From Desulfosarcina ovata subsp. ovata (GTDB taxonomy: Bacteria; Desulfobacterota; Desulfobacteria; Desulfobacterales; Desulfosarcinaceae): a DNA stretch of 64,000 nt. Position 1 is the stretch's first letter. The number at the start of each line of letters is the position of its first letter. The notes beneath the pieces are model-generated. The model worked only from the letters and a program-made list of their open reading frames with translations, ran no database searches and was not told where the DNA came from. Shown here one piece after another: positions 29,736 to 39,654 of the stretch. The DNA lies in assembly GCF_009689005.1 (NCBI RefSeq), contig NZ_AP021879.1, positions 2,418,001-2,482,000 of the forward strand, written 5' to 3'. Both the position numbers and the translations under genes were made by a program.

Positions 29736-30192
29736 GGCTTCACTCTCCCGCTGCAGTTCATGTTTCTTCAAAGGAATTGAATGGTTGACAATAACGGTTA
29801 CAGCCGGCGGGTGTCAACGAAACAATCCGAAAACGAGGAGCGCCGATAACGCCATCAACCGAATTCCAATTCAAATGCGGCTTTCCTGCCTGTCGTCCGT
29901 CCACGCTTGCCACAACGATAGAGTCTGTGTTAGATCTGTGAGCCGATATAGCTATTCAAGATAATGTTTTTGGGCTGCGTTATCGGTCGTCGCAGGATTA
30001 CCATACGGCTTCCTCCCTCCGGCCTTGCCAAAAACGTTTTCTTGAATACAATAGTGGCGGTTGGCAACAACGCCCACCGGCGCCTGAACACCCCCGTCCA
30101 CTGTGGTAAATAGCCGCCCGTGGAGAATCTCTTGGCGCGTTCAAACCGAACGAACGGCAACATTGTCATCTCATCGATTGAGGAAAACGAAT
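29736..30192. other. Intergenic region between divergent cinA and Hsp70 genes
   Basis: 457 bases. It holds a family-B miniature element (29947-30053). The rest shows no gene. The Hsp70 promoter must lie within 30054-30180 or in the element; no heat-shock operator (CIRCE) was seen. Confidence 0.55.
29947..30053. mobile_element. Family-B miniature inverted-repeat element, copy 1
   Basis: The left end contains ATTCAAGATAATGTTTTTGG and the right end CCAAAAACGTTTTCTTGAAT. The middle has GGCTGCGTTATCGGTCGTCGC and TTCCTCCCTCCGGCCTTG, shared with copies at 48070 and 58424. It lies upstream of the first Hsp70 gene. A TA target duplication, as for IS630-type elements, is possible. Confidence 0.75.
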
Positions 30193-32010
30193 ATGAACGA
30201 TCCGGTTTACATCATCGGCCTCGATCTGGGGACCACCAACAGCATCGTGGCCTATACCGAAGCGGATGCCGACGATATTGAAAAAGCCCCCATCCGCGTC
30301 CTGGAAATTCCCCAACTGGTCGACTCCGGAGTGGTCGAATCGAGGCCGGCACTGCCCTCTTTTGTACTGGTGACCGATGGCATGGACACCGCTCCGGATG
30401 CCCTGGCCCTGCCGTGGAATCCGTCACCGCCCCAGGCCACCGGCGAATACGCCCGCCGGCGCGGGGAAGAAATTCCCCAGCGGCTGATCGCGTCGTCCAA
30501 GTCGTGGCTGTGCAATACCTTTGTCGACCGCAACGCCCCCATCCTGCCGTGGGACAACACCGCCGACAAAAGCGGCATCCCGGCGGAGAGCAAGCTCTCT
30601 CCGGTGGCGGCCTCGGCAGCGATTCTGCGGCACATCCGCGATGCCTGGAACCACCTGATGGCCGGTTCTGCCACCGATCCGGACGAACGGTTGCGCTTTG
30701 AAAACCAGAAAATCTACCTCACCGTGCCGGCTTCCTTCGACGCCGTGGCCCGGGAGCTTACCGTGGCCGCCGCCGATCTGGCCGGCCTGGCCAACATTAC
30801 CCTGCTGGAGGAACCCCAGGCTGCCTTTTACGCCTGGCTGGCGGCCACCGAAGGCGGCTGGCGTGACGCGGTCACCGCCGGCGACCTGATTCTGGTATGC
30901 GACGTGGGCGGCGGCACCAGCGACTTCAGCCTGATCCAGGTCGGCGATGAAGATGGCGACCTGGTGCTGGAGCGGGTGGCCGTGGGCAACCACCTGCTGG
31001 TGGGCGGTGACAACATGGACTTGGCCCTGGCCTATGCCCTGGCGCGTCAGCTGGCCGAGTCCGGCACCCGTCTGGATTCATGGCAGATGAACGGCCTGTG
31101 GCACAGCTGCCGCCGGGCCAAGGAGCAAATCCTTTCCGATGCAGCCATTCAGTCGCAACCGGTCACAATCCTGGGTCGCGGCAGCAGCCTGATCGGGGGC
31201 ACAATAAAAACCGAACTGACCCGCGAGACCATCGAATCGATCCTCAGGGACGGTTTTTTCCCGGCCTGCGGTCGTGAGGACCGGCCGGCAGCGGCCCAGC
31301 GCGCCGGCATCCGCGAGTTCGGGCTGGCCTTCGAGGCCGATCCGGGCATCACCCGCCATCTGGCTGCGTTTCTGGCCCGGCACCCCATCGACGGCCAACT
31401 GGCCGTCCCCACGGCCGTGTTGTTCAACGGCGGGGTGATGAAGGCCGGCCTGCTTCGCGAGCATATTCTCTCGGTGCTCGGCGGCTGGTCAGCGGAAGGA
31501 TCGATCAACGCGCTGCCGACCCGCGATTTCGACCTGGCCGTGGCCCGGGGCGCCGCCTGCTACGGCCTGGCCCGGGAGGGCAAGGGCATCCGCATCCGCG
31601 GCGGTCTGGGTCGTTCCTACTATATCGGCATTGCCGCGTCCATGCCGGCGGTCCCCGGCATGCCGGCACCGACCAAGGCCCTGTGCGTGGCCCCTTTCGG
31701 CACTGAGGAAGGCACCACGACAGCCATTTCGGACCGTGAATTCGTGCTGCTGGTGGGCGAGTCGGCAACATTTGATTTCCTCGGATCGACCACGCGCACC
31801 GATGATCCCATCGGCACTGTGGTTGAAGACTGGACAGGCGAGATCGACCCCATCACCACCCTGGAAACCACTCTCGAGGGCGAGAACGGCCAGGCCATTC
31901 CCGTCACCCTGGAGCTTACCGTCACCGAAGTGGGCACCCTGGAGTTGTGGTGCGTCTCCACCGTTGACGAGCGCCGCTGGCGGCTGGAGTTCAACGTCCG
32001 CGAGCATTAA
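30193..32010 (+). CDS. Non-canonical Hsp70-family protein (short form)
   Basis: A 605-residue Hsp70/actin-fold protein. It has phosphate-1 GLDLGTTNS (9-17), phosphate-2 ILVCDVGGGTSDFSL and an adenosine-loop-like VLFNGGVMKAG. After the ATPase domain only a beta-rich segment follows, ending WCVSTVDERRWRLEFNV; the helical lid of DnaK and an EEVD tail are missing. It starts at 30193 with AGGAAAA ahead. A second, longer Hsp70 gene follows after 27 bases and is a diverged tandem paralogue. No dnaJ or grpE is nearby. Such pairs are known in proteobacteria, often beside a DUF2760 gene, which is absent here. Client unknown. Confidence 0.88.
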   Translation: MNDPVYIIGLDLGTTNSIVAYTEADADDIEKAPIRVLEIPQLVDSGVVESRPALPSFVLVTDGMDTAPDALALPWNPSPPQATGEYARRRGEEIPQRLIASSKSWLCNTFVDRNAPILPWDNTADKSGIPAESKLSPVAASAAILRHIRDAWNHLMAGSATDPDERLRFENQKIYLTVPASFDAVARELTVAAADLAGLANITLLEEPQAAFYAWLAATEGGWRDAVTAGDLILVCDVGGGTSDFSLIQVGDEDGDLVLERVAVGNHLLVGGDNMDLALAYALARQLAESGTRLDSWQMNGLWHSCRRAKEQILSDAAIQSQPVTILGRGSSLIGGTIKTELTRETIESILRDGFFPACGREDRPAAAQRAGIREFGLAFEADPGITRHLAAFLARHPIDGQLAVPTAVLFNGGVMKAGLLREHILSVLGGWSAEGSINALPTRDFDLAVARGAACYGLAREGKGIRIRGGLGRSYYIGIAASMPAVPGMPAPTKALCVAPFGTEEGTTTAISDREFVLLVGESATFDFLGSTTRTDDPIGTVVEDWTGEIDPITTLETTLEGENGQAIPVTLELTVTEVGTLELWCVSTVDERRWRLEFNVREH

Positions 32011-32037
32011 AAACCATCGTAATGTTGATTGTTTCCC

Positions 32038-34860
32038 ATGCCATCCATGCCAAGTTCACCAGCTGAAGACGCCTGGGTCGACGGGCCGACGACCTCGGTC
32101 ATCGGCATCGACCTGGGAACCACCAACTCGGCCATCGCCTACGTCAACCCGGACGCCGCAACCGATGCGCACACCCGCATCGGGATTTTCGACGTGCCCC
32201 AATTGACCGGGCTGGGGGAATTCAGCCGGATTCCGGTGCTGCCGTCGTTTCTCTACCTGCCCGGTCCCTATGACATTGACCCTGCATCCATCCGGCACCC
32301 GTGGCCGACCGCCGAGGACCGTTTTGCGGGTGCACTGGCCCGCGACCACGGCGCCCAGGTGCCTGCCCGGTTGGTCTCCTCGGCCAAAAGCTGGCTCTGC
32401 CACGGCAAGGTGGACCGCCATGGGCGGATTCTCCCCTGGGGCGCACCCCAGGAGGTGGCCAAGGTGTCGCCGGTGGAGGCCAGCGCCGCCTACCTGACCC
32501 ATCTGCGCAATGCCTGGAACCACGCCTGGGGCGATGAGGAAGAACACTTCCTGGAAAATCAGCAGGTCATCCTGACGGTGCCGGCATCCTTTGACGAGGT
32601 GGCCCGCGAGCTGACCCTGGAAGCGGCGGGCATGGCGGGGTTAAAGGACGTCATCCTGCTGGAAGAGCCCCTGGCCGCCTTTTACAGCTGGCTCATGCGC
32701 CATGAAGACGACTGGCAGACGGTGGTTCAGCCCGGCGAACTGATCCTGATCTGTGACGTGGGCGGCGGCACCACCGACCTGACCCTGATCACCCTGAACG
32801 CCGTGGATGGCGGCAGCCCACGCTTCGAACGCATCGCCGTCGGCGACCACCTGATCCTGGGCGGCGACAACGTGGACCTGGCTCTGGCCCGAAAGGTGGA
32901 AGCGCACTGGCACGGATCGGCCGGCGGTTTGGATACGGACCGCTGGAAGGCCCTGTGCCACCAGTGCCGCCAGGCCAAGGAGCGCATTCTCTCCGGCCAG
33001 GCCGAGGGGCATCGGGTGACCCTGACCGGCACCGGCAGCCGCCTGATCGGCGGCACCCTGGCCGCCGACCTGGACCGGGAAGCGGTGGAAGCGATCGTTC
33101 TGGAAGGATTCTTCCCTTTGACCGATCCTGCCGAGGTGCCACCCAAAGCCCATCGTGCGGCCATCACCGAGTTCGGGCTGCCCTACGAATCAGAGCCGGC
33201 CATCACCCGTCACCTGCACCGGTTTCTCATGCAGCATGCAACGGACGTGGCCGAGGCCGTGGGCAAGCCGGTTCCCCTGCCCGATCGGGTTCTGTTCAAC
33301 GGCGGCGCTCTCAAGCCCGAGATCATCCAGAATCGCATTGTCGACAATCTCGTGCACGCGTTCGGCGGCAACGGTGCCAAACGGCCATACATTTTGGAGA
33401 ACCCCAACCACGACACGGCCGTGGCCCTGGGTGCCACCTATTACGGCCTGGTCAAGATCGGGCGCGGCGTCCGCGTGGGCAGCGGCAGCCCGCGCGCCTA
33501 CTACCTGGGTGTCGGCCGAACGGAGCAAACGGCCGCACCGTCCAGTAAAGAGGCCATCTGCCTGATCGAACGGGGCCTTGAAGAGGGATCCCCCATCGAT
33601 CTAAGCAAACGTACGTTCATGGTGCTGGCCAACCAGCCGGTTCAGTTCGAGCTGTTCAGCTCCAGCTATCGCAGCGGCGATGCCACCGGCAATGTGATCG
33701 GCGTGGACGATTCGCTGACGGCCCTGCCCCCCCTGCAGACCGTCATCCAGTATGGAAAAAAAGGGCTTAAGACAAAGATTCCGGTACGCATAGAAGGCCA
33801 CTATACGGAACTGGGCACCCTCTCCCTCTGGTGCCGGTCGGAAACCAGCCAGCACCGCTGGCAACTGCAGTTCCAGCTGCGCGATACCGCTGGTGTGGCA
33901 GATGTCCGGGAACAGACGGTTCTGGACCAGGCCCTGGTGCAAGAGGCCCGGGAAGCGATCATTCACGCCTTCCAGAATTCCGCCCAGGAGCCGCTGAACG
34001 GGCTGGTCAAACGGATCTGCGGCATTGCCGACCTGCCCAGGGACGATTGGCCGCTATCCTTCATTCGGGAACTGAGCGACACGATCCTCTCCCAGACGGC
34101 CGCCCGATCCCGTTCGGCTGTCCACGAAGCCCGCTGGATGAACCTGCTCGGCTTCTGCCTGCGGCCCGGATTCGGCGACGCCATGGACGAACAGCGCGTC
34201 AAACAGGTCTGGCGGCTTTTCAACCCGGGGGCCGTGCACCCCAAACAGGCCCAGGTCAAATCGGAATGGTGGATTATGTGGCGCCGGATCGCCGGCGGCC
34301 TCAACCCCGGCCAGCAGCGCCAGTTGAGCCAGGCACTGGGTACCCTGCGGCAGCCGGGGAAAAACGGCAAAATCAAACTTCCCCTGCAACAGCAGCTGGA
34401 ACTGTGGATGGCCGTGGGCAACCTGGAACGGCTTTACGTCAAAGACAAGGTCAAATGGGGCCGGATACTGCTGAGCCAGATGCAGACCGGAGCAGCTAGG
34501 CATCAGCTGGTGTGGGCCCTGTCGCGCCTGGGCGCCCGTGAGTTGCTTTACGGACCGGTGGACCGAGTGATCCCGGCCCAAACGGTAAGCATGTGGATCG
34601 ACGCCCTCTTGGGAAAAAACTGGGATGCATCGAAGATGCTCGTCGGTGCCCTGGTGCGCATGGCGCGCAAGACCGGCGACCGCACCCGTGACCTTGGCCC
34701 GGATGTGATCCGGCGCATCATCGACTGGTTGCCGGACGGCGGCGATGGCAACGATGCGCGGCGATTTCTCGAGGATGTCATTCCCATGGAGCAACAGGAG
34801 GAACAGGCCGTGTTCGGAGAATCCCTGCCTGCAGGGCTGCTTTTTCACGAAAGCCAATAG
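32038..34860 (+). CDS. Non-canonical Hsp70-family protein with long C-terminal domain (DUF3731-like)
   Basis: A 940-residue paralogue of the gene before it. The Hsp70 ATPase part (about 20-520) has GIDLGTTNSAIAY, LICDVGGGTTDLTLI and VLFNGGALKPE. A beta segment ends WCRSETSQHRWQLQFQLRD, as in its neighbour. About 310 further residues are helical and Trp-rich (ARWMNLLGFCLRPGFGDAMD, SEWWIMWRRIAGGLNPGQ), fitting the DUF3731 extension known on this Hsp70 subgroup. Start choice among 32029 (TTG), 32038 and 32047 is uncertain because no ribosome site stands out. The two genes presumably act together. Confidence 0.88.
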   Translation: MPSMPSSPAEDAWVDGPTTSVIGIDLGTTNSAIAYVNPDAATDAHTRIGIFDVPQLTGLGEFSRIPVLPSFLYLPGPYDIDPASIRHPWPTAEDRFAGALARDHGAQVPARLVSSAKSWLCHGKVDRHGRILPWGAPQEVAKVSPVEASAAYLTHLRNAWNHAWGDEEEHFLENQQVILTVPASFDEVARELTLEAAGMAGLKDVILLEEPLAAFYSWLMRHEDDWQTVVQPGELILICDVGGGTTDLTLITLNAVDGGSPRFERIAVGDHLILGGDNVDLALARKVEAHWHGSAGGLDTDRWKALCHQCRQAKERILSGQAEGHRVTLTGTGSRLIGGTLAADLDREAVEAIVLEGFFPLTDPAEVPPKAHRAAITEFGLPYESEPAITRHLHRFLMQHATDVAEAVGKPVPLPDRVLFNGGALKPEIIQNRIVDNLVHAFGGNGAKRPYILENPNHDTAVALGATYYGLVKIGRGVRVGSGSPRAYYLGVGRTEQTAAPSSKEAICLIERGLEEGSPIDLSKRTFMVLANQPVQFELFSSSYRSGDATGNVIGVDDSLTALPPLQTVIQYGKKGLKTKIPVRIEGHYTELGTLSLWCRSETSQHRWQLQFQLRDTAGVADVREQTVLDQALVQEAREAIIHAFQNSAQEPLNGLVKRICGIADLPRDDWPLSFIRELSDTILSQTAARSRSAVHEARWMNLLGFCLRPGFGDAMDEQRVKQVWRLFNPGAVHPKQAQVKSEWWIMWRRIAGGLNPGQQRQLSQALGTLRQPGKNGKIKLPLQQQLELWMAVGNLERLYVKDKVKWGRILLSQMQTGAARHQLVWALSRLGARELLYGPVDRVIPAQTVSMWIDALLGKNWDASKMLVGALVRMARKTGDRTRDLGPDVIRRIIDWLPDGGDGNDARRFLEDVIPMEQQEEQAVFGESLPAGLLFHESQ

Positions 34861-35154
34861 CGGTGGGCCCTTCAGTGGCCCTCCATCGCACCGGCACACC
34901 ACATCATGTCCCCTCCCCTTAACCATCCAGTCTTTGTCCTGATTAGGTTTCCGGTCATTCGAAGTCCAAGTAATTACCAATCTTGCTACAATGTATCGTT
35001 ACATGTTAATTATTGATTGGCGATATACCTATAATTCAGCAGGTCGATAATATGGGAACTCTTGAGGTCAGAATTCTTAAAAAAGCTCGCTGTGCTCATT
35101 TTATGGGTTCACTGAAAGCTTACGTTCAAAATATACATTCAGAAAGGCATGTTG
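34861..35154. other. Spacer upstream of the binding-protein operon
   Basis: 294 bases in which composition shifts sharply from GC-rich to AT-rich, marking the left border of the signalling island. TATAAT occurs near 35029-35034 as a possible -10 box, without a good -35. A hairpin GGGCC with GGCCC follows the Hsp70 stop. No gene is supported. Confidence 0.45.
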
Positions 35155-35180
35155 ATGCGAAAGATTATCTTCTCATTTAT

Positions 35181-36605
35181 ATTTTTAACCAATACTGTTC
35201 GGCACAGTCATTGATAAGAGTATTGAGCAATAACTTTGGCGATATTCACATCAAATATTTCTAACAAATTATTTTTTACTGCTAATAACCAGTGAAGACC
35301 AATTTTATAAAACTGTTTTAATTTTTCTCCAAGAAGAGTTACTAACCCGCAAACATATGGTCTTTTTGCATTTGAATTGGAGCATGAAGATGAAGTTAGC
35401 AAGGTTTCGTTCTTATTATTTTCTTCAGATTCATGCTCATCTTTTTCATTTTCTCTGCTTATTATTTCCGTATCTTGTTTGAATGATAATAACAATAGAT
35501 AAGCAATCATATACAAGTAGAATTGTATCTGTACGCCATGAGGAGATTGGCTCATTAAGTGAATTCCCTTGAAGGTTCTTTTTATGAAGCGAAAAAAAAG
35601 TTCCACTTGCCACCTGTAAGCGTAAAGCATTATAATTTCGTAAGTTGTCAAATCATTTCTGTTTGTGATCAAAATGTAGTTTTCGCCCATAGCCGTAAAG
35701 CTAACAATACGATAACTTGCTTTGTTTTCATCGCTATTGAATATTATATTTGAATCTGTGATGTCACTGAAAAATTTCAAGAATGTATCCGGTACGGTGG
35801 CAGTGAGACACTCTTTTACAGTGTACGTCATATTCGACTTTCCGCGAATAATAAAAAATGCATTGCTGTCGGATATCTGCTTGAACAGATTGAAAGCGAT
35901 ATAGCCTCGATCACAGACATATGTAATGCCTTCGCGAAGAATTTGCTTAACAAATTCTTTTTCGGAAAAGTTACCTTCCGTACTGATAAATTCGGTTGGA
36001 ATCATTCGGTTGAGTTCAAAAGATAAATGCATTTTGATCGCATTAGCGGTTTTCTTGTAACAAGCCCATGCCATATTGGAAATGGCCGGAAAAAGCGAAC
36101 CATCTACAATTAGCATTTTTCCAAGATGACTGATTTCCGGAATTTTATGCAAATCCAATTCTTTTACCAACTGATGGAATATATCTTTAAATATTTCTGG
36201 GGGATAACGATTAAACGCTTCATTATACATAGACTTCGATGCGACGACCAATCCTAATGCCTTAGCAGTTGGTGATGTTTTGATCTCAGTGACGATTTGT
36301 CCAACGCTTTTAATTCTGGTTATTATTCCAAAAAGCAAATTTGTGGTGAACGATGATAATGAAAGCTTGTAAGTGTCCAAATCATTATGGAGACTATTTT
36401 GAGTAACCTCAATCAATGGTAGCACCGGTGATAGAATTGTTTGAAAAACATTTTTGTCGATGTGTTCGCTCATGGAGACCTCCTGGTTAATTAATTGTAC
36501 CCACCATGATTAAAACACAAAGCGATCTTTTTGTCCAGCGCTATTTTTTATTTTAATAACAAGATGTTACGGCAATATGTATGCCGAACGGTATTGATTT
36601 TTAAC
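35181..36605. mobile_element. Complete IS4-family insertion sequence with 9-base target duplications
   Basis: The element proper spans 35190-36596 (1407 bases). Its ends are CAATACTGTTCGGCAC (left) and the reverse complement of CAATACCGTTCGGCAT (right). ATTTTTAAC flanks both sides (35181-35189 and 36597-36605). One transposase gene fills it. Ends, duplication and transposase are all intact, so the insertion looks recent. Confidence 0.9.
35208..36473 (-). CDS. IS4-family DDE transposase
   Basis: A 421-residue cut-and-paste transposase. The catalytic residues are visible: Asp124 in LIVDGSLF, Asp188 in YVCDRGYI, and the exact IS4 YREK signature Tyr284-Arg287-Glu291-Lys298. The ATG has a strong AGGAGG site. 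It is AT-rich, transcribed opposite to the host gene it splits, and its stop lies 18 bases inside the left end. A short low-complexity acidic stretch near residues 350-365 is unusual but keeps the frame. Confidence 0.93.
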   Translation of the reverse strand: MSEHIDKNVFQTILSPVLPLIEVTQNSLHNDLDTYKLSLSSFTTNLLFGIITRIKSVGQIVTEIKTSPTAKALGLVVASKSMYNEAFNRYPPEIFKDIFHQLVKELDLHKIPEISHLGKMLIVDGSLFPAISNMAWACYKKTANAIKMHLSFELNRMIPTEFISTEGNFSEKEFVKQILREGITYVCDRGYIAFNLFKQISDSNAFFIIRGKSNMTYTVKECLTATVPDTFLKFFSDITDSNIIFNSDENKASYRIVSFTAMGENYILITNRNDLTTYEIIMLYAYRWQVELFFRFIKRTFKGIHLMSQSPHGVQIQFYLYMIAYLLLLSFKQDTEIISRENEKDEHESEENNKNETLLTSSSCSNSNAKRPYVCGLVTLLGEKLKQFYKIGLHWLLAVKNNLLEIFDVNIAKVIAQYSYQ

Positions 36606-37403
36606 ATTTTTTTTATGTCCCCATAGAGTTTTATCTTATGAGCATCTTTCTATATGGATCCACCCTTATATTCCTGCTACTGAAATTTTAAATCGGTTCA
36701 CCCCATTGACAAAGTATCTCAGTGAAAAACTTAACATCCCAGTATCGATACATATACAGAAAAGCTACCAAGATCATATTGATTATGTTGGACAAAACAA
36801 AGCAGATATCGCATTCTTAGGTCCGATGAGCTATATTTGTTTAAAAGATAAATACGGCACAAAACCACTTATAGCAAAACTTGAGATAGACAACACTTCC
36901 TGCTTTTACGGTGTAATTATCACCCGTAGTGATTCTAACATAAATTCTTTAAACGACCTTAAAGGTAAAAGTTTTGCCTTTGGAGATCGAAATTCAACAA
37001 TGAGTTATATAGTTCCAAAGAACATGCTTCTAAAAGCTGGTATCACGATAGATTCTTTTAATAAGTATGATTTTTTAAATTCTCACCATAATGTGGCCTT
37101 GGCAGTTTTAGGTGGGTATTATGACGCAGGGGGGGTAAAGGAAGAAGTTTTTAATGAATTTAAAGAAAAAGGAATAAAAATACTGGCAAAGAGTCCTCCT
37201 ATATCAGAGCATCTATTTGTTGCACGTTCAGACTTTCCAAAAACATTAATTGAAAATATACGTCAACACTTCATTGGCATTAAGAATAGCCAAAATGGTG
37301 CATTTATATTAAAATCAATTAAATTATGTGCAACAGATTTAGTCCCCGTTTCCGATCGAGATTATGATCCCTTGAGAGAACTGTTAAAAACTGATATTAA
37401 GAA

Positions 37404-39638
37404 ATGAAAAAAAATAAACACTTAAAAATGATTGGAGCATATAGGAATGCTATGATTGGTATGACATTCCTTATTCTCTCTTTTCTTCTAATTACGAACT
37501 ATTTCATATTGAAATTTCAGCGTGTTGAATACATGCAAAATTTTAGAAGGAATACAATGTTGGAACTGGACGTTGCTGCATCACTTATGGTGGAACCTTT
37601 ATTAAAAGAGGACTTTCAAATTGTAGACCAGTTTATTATAAATTGGGCGATAAGCAACAATCTTGTACTAAAATTTTATGCAAAAAATCCTAAAGGACAT
37701 ATCTTTTCGAGTTATAATCGCGACGCTACTAGTTCATTACATATTTCCGTTTCTAAAAAAGTCTTCCATTTGAACAGACACATCCTAACATTATATATCA
37801 CTAAAGACTGCTCTGGAATCGAGAAAATAATCGCCGAAATCAAAAAAATATTGATCGTTAGCTCGATCCTTATTTTAAGTGCTTTAAGCGGCGGATTATG
37901 GATTATTTTCAGGTTTCTAACAATTAAACCATTGGAAAAGGAAATTGATAGAAGATTAAAAGCAGAGGAAAAATTAGCAGCTGTCAATAATGAATTAGAC
38001 GACAAAGTAAAACAACGCACACAGGAATTATCAAATAAAAATATAGAACTCATTAACGAAATTCAACAGCGCGAAAATGCAGAAGAGGAGGTCCTTGCAC
38101 AATCCGAAAGGTTTAGGGTATTCTTTGATTCAATCAACGATGCAATTTTTATCCAACCATTTAAAGAAAAAAGTTTGGCGCCATTTGTTGAAATCAATAA
38201 AATATCTTGTGAAAGATATGGATATACCCGTGAGGAGCTATTATTTCTTTCTATGCATGATATAACCGATGAGTCGTGCTACGAAGAATTTGAACATAAT
38301 ATCAATCGCTTGGAATTAAGTGAAACAAAACATCTTATTTTTGAAGCTGTTCATATTAAGAAATCAGGAGAAACTTTTCCAGTTGAAATCAATGCCAACA
38401 TAGTTTTTCAGCACGAAGAACCTTTTATCCTTACTGTTGCAAGAGATATCACTGAACGCAAGTACGTTGAAATAGAAAAGCACGCTCTTAAGGAACAACT
38501 AATTCAATCTCAAAAACTGGAAGCTATCGGCACATTGGCAGGTGGCATCGCCCATGACTTCAACAATATTTTATCAGCTGTCATCGGGTATACAGAGATC
38601 GCTTTGGATGACGATCTGTCGGCGGATACCCCCGCCAGGGACAGCCTGGAAAATGTCTTGAAGGCGGGTCTGCGGGCCAAAGATCTAGTGAAACAAATTC
38701 TGGCTTTCAGTCGGCAGACACAATTCGAAAAAAAGCCCATCATCCTTTCGCCCATCGTGAAAGAGGTGTTGAAACTGATGCGCGCCTCACTGCCTGCCAA
38801 CATCGAAATCCGTCACCATATCTCTGCAGATAATTGCACGATATCGGGGAATCCCATCCAGATCCATCAGGTCTTGATGAATTTGTGCGTCAACGCAGGC
38901 TATGCCATGCGTAACAGCGGGGGATCGTTGGAGGTGGCTCTTTCAGCGGTCGACTACGATCAGATCGCCCCCCTGATACAGGCGGATCTGACACCAAGAC
39001 CCTATGTGGCACTCACTGTTACAGATATCGGTCCGGGAATGCCGGCAAGCGTGTTGAAACAGATTTTCGATCCGTTCTTTACCACCAAGCCCAAGGAAGA
39101 AGGCACTGGTTTGGGATTGTCTGTGGTTCACGGAATTGTCAAAGAGCATGAGGGAGCCATCCATGCCGCCAGCCAACTGGACGAAGGCACTACCTTTAGC
39201 GTATATTTGCCTCTGCTCGTCGAGGCCAAGGAGGGCGGGGCCGAAGCCGCAGGGCCTTTGCCGACAGGCAACGAACGGATTCTTGCGGTTGACGATGAGA
39301 AAGCAATTGCCAGTACCTTGCAACAGATACTGAAACGACTCGGCTATACGGTTATGACGGTTTCGAGCGGCCGAGAGGCACTGCATCTGTTCTCAAAGGA
39401 TCCCGACCGCTTCGACCTAGTCATCACTGACCAGACCATGCCTTTGATGACCGGAGATCAGTTGGCGATGAAGATTTTGGAGCTGCGACCGAATATTCCT
39501 ATTATACTCTGCACAGGCTTTAGCCACGTGATGGACGAAGCCCATGCAAAAAAAATTGGAGTCCGGGAATATATCATGAAACCGGTAACCAGTAGGGACC
39601 TTTCTGAAGCCGTGCGCCGGGTGTTGGACCAACGCTGA
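37404..39638 (+). CDS. Hybrid histidine kinase (membrane sensor, PAS, HisKA, ATPase, receiver)
   Basis: A 744-residue inner-membrane sensor. Two membrane helices (about 19-37 and 148-170) enclose a periplasmic segment of roughly 110 residues. A coiled coil, a PAS domain (about 230-345), the phospho-acceptor His384 in GGIAHDFNN, an ATPase with GTGLGLSVVHG, and a receiver with LVITDQTMPLMTG follow. The ATG overlaps the binding-protein stop (ATGA), suggesting that protein fed it signal. Composition changes inside the gene: one 60-base sample at 37681 is 35% G+C, another at 38761 is 52%. It therefore appears to be a fusion of a foreign sensor with a resident kinase core. The partner regulator is next. 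Confidence 0.93.
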   Translation: MKKNKHLKMIGAYRNAMIGMTFLILSFLLITNYFILKFQRVEYMQNFRRNTMLELDVAASLMVEPLLKEDFQIVDQFIINWAISNNLVLKFYAKNPKGHIFSSYNRDATSSLHISVSKKVFHLNRHILTLYITKDCSGIEKIIAEIKKILIVSSILILSALSGGLWIIFRFLTIKPLEKEIDRRLKAEEKLAAVNNELDDKVKQRTQELSNKNIELINEIQQRENAEEEVLAQSERFRVFFDSINDAIFIQPFKEKSLAPFVEINKISCERYGYTREELLFLSMHDITDESCYEEFEHNINRLELSETKHLIFEAVHIKKSGETFPVEINANIVFQHEEPFILTVARDITERKYVEIEKHALKEQLIQSQKLEAIGTLAGGIAHDFNNILSAVIGYTEIALDDDLSADTPARDSLENVLKAGLRAKDLVKQILAFSRQTQFEKKPIILSPIVKEVLKLMRASLPANIEIRHHISADNCTISGNPIQIHQVLMNLCVNAGYAMRNSGGSLEVALSAVDYDQIAPLIQADLTPRPYVALTVTDIGPGMPASVLKQIFDPFFTTKPKEEGTGLGLSVVHGIVKEHEGAIHAASQLDEGTTFSVYLPLLVEAKEGGAEAAGPLPTGNERILAVDDEKAIASTLQQILKRLGYTVMTVSSGREALHLFSKDPDRFDLVITDQTMPLMTGDQLAMKILELRPNIPIILCTGFSHVMDEAHAKKIGVREYIMKPVTSRDLSEAVRRVLDQR

Positions 39639-39654
39639 AACCTGGATAGAAACC

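Larger units (their letters stand above)
35155..37407 (+). pseudogene. PhnD-type periplasmic binding protein gene split by an IS4-family element
   Basis: The gene starts ATG at 35155 (AGAAAGG site upstream), runs 35 bases, is broken at 35189 by an insertion sequence, and resumes at 36606 after the second target duplication. Removing the element plus one 9-base copy restores one frame of 278 residues: a signal peptide (MRKIIFSFIFLTFFL), then IWIHPYIPATEILNRFTPL and the PhnD hallmark ADIAFLGPMSYI. This family binds phosphonate-like or other small ligands outside the membrane. The stop overlaps the next kinase start as ATGA, so it was probably the kinase's ligand-binding partner. A TTG at 36706 could start a leaderless fragment, but that would lack export. 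Confidence 0.9.

Noticed and set aside
30193..34860. Calling the Hsp70 genes dnaK
   Set aside because: They lack the lid and C-terminal tail, and there is no grpE or dnaJ beside them; canonical dnaK should be elsewhere.
35013..35264. An 83-codon frame crossing the left end of the insertion sequence
   Set aside because: It runs through the element border, so its C-terminus is transposon sequence, and it is out of frame with the restored binding-protein gene.
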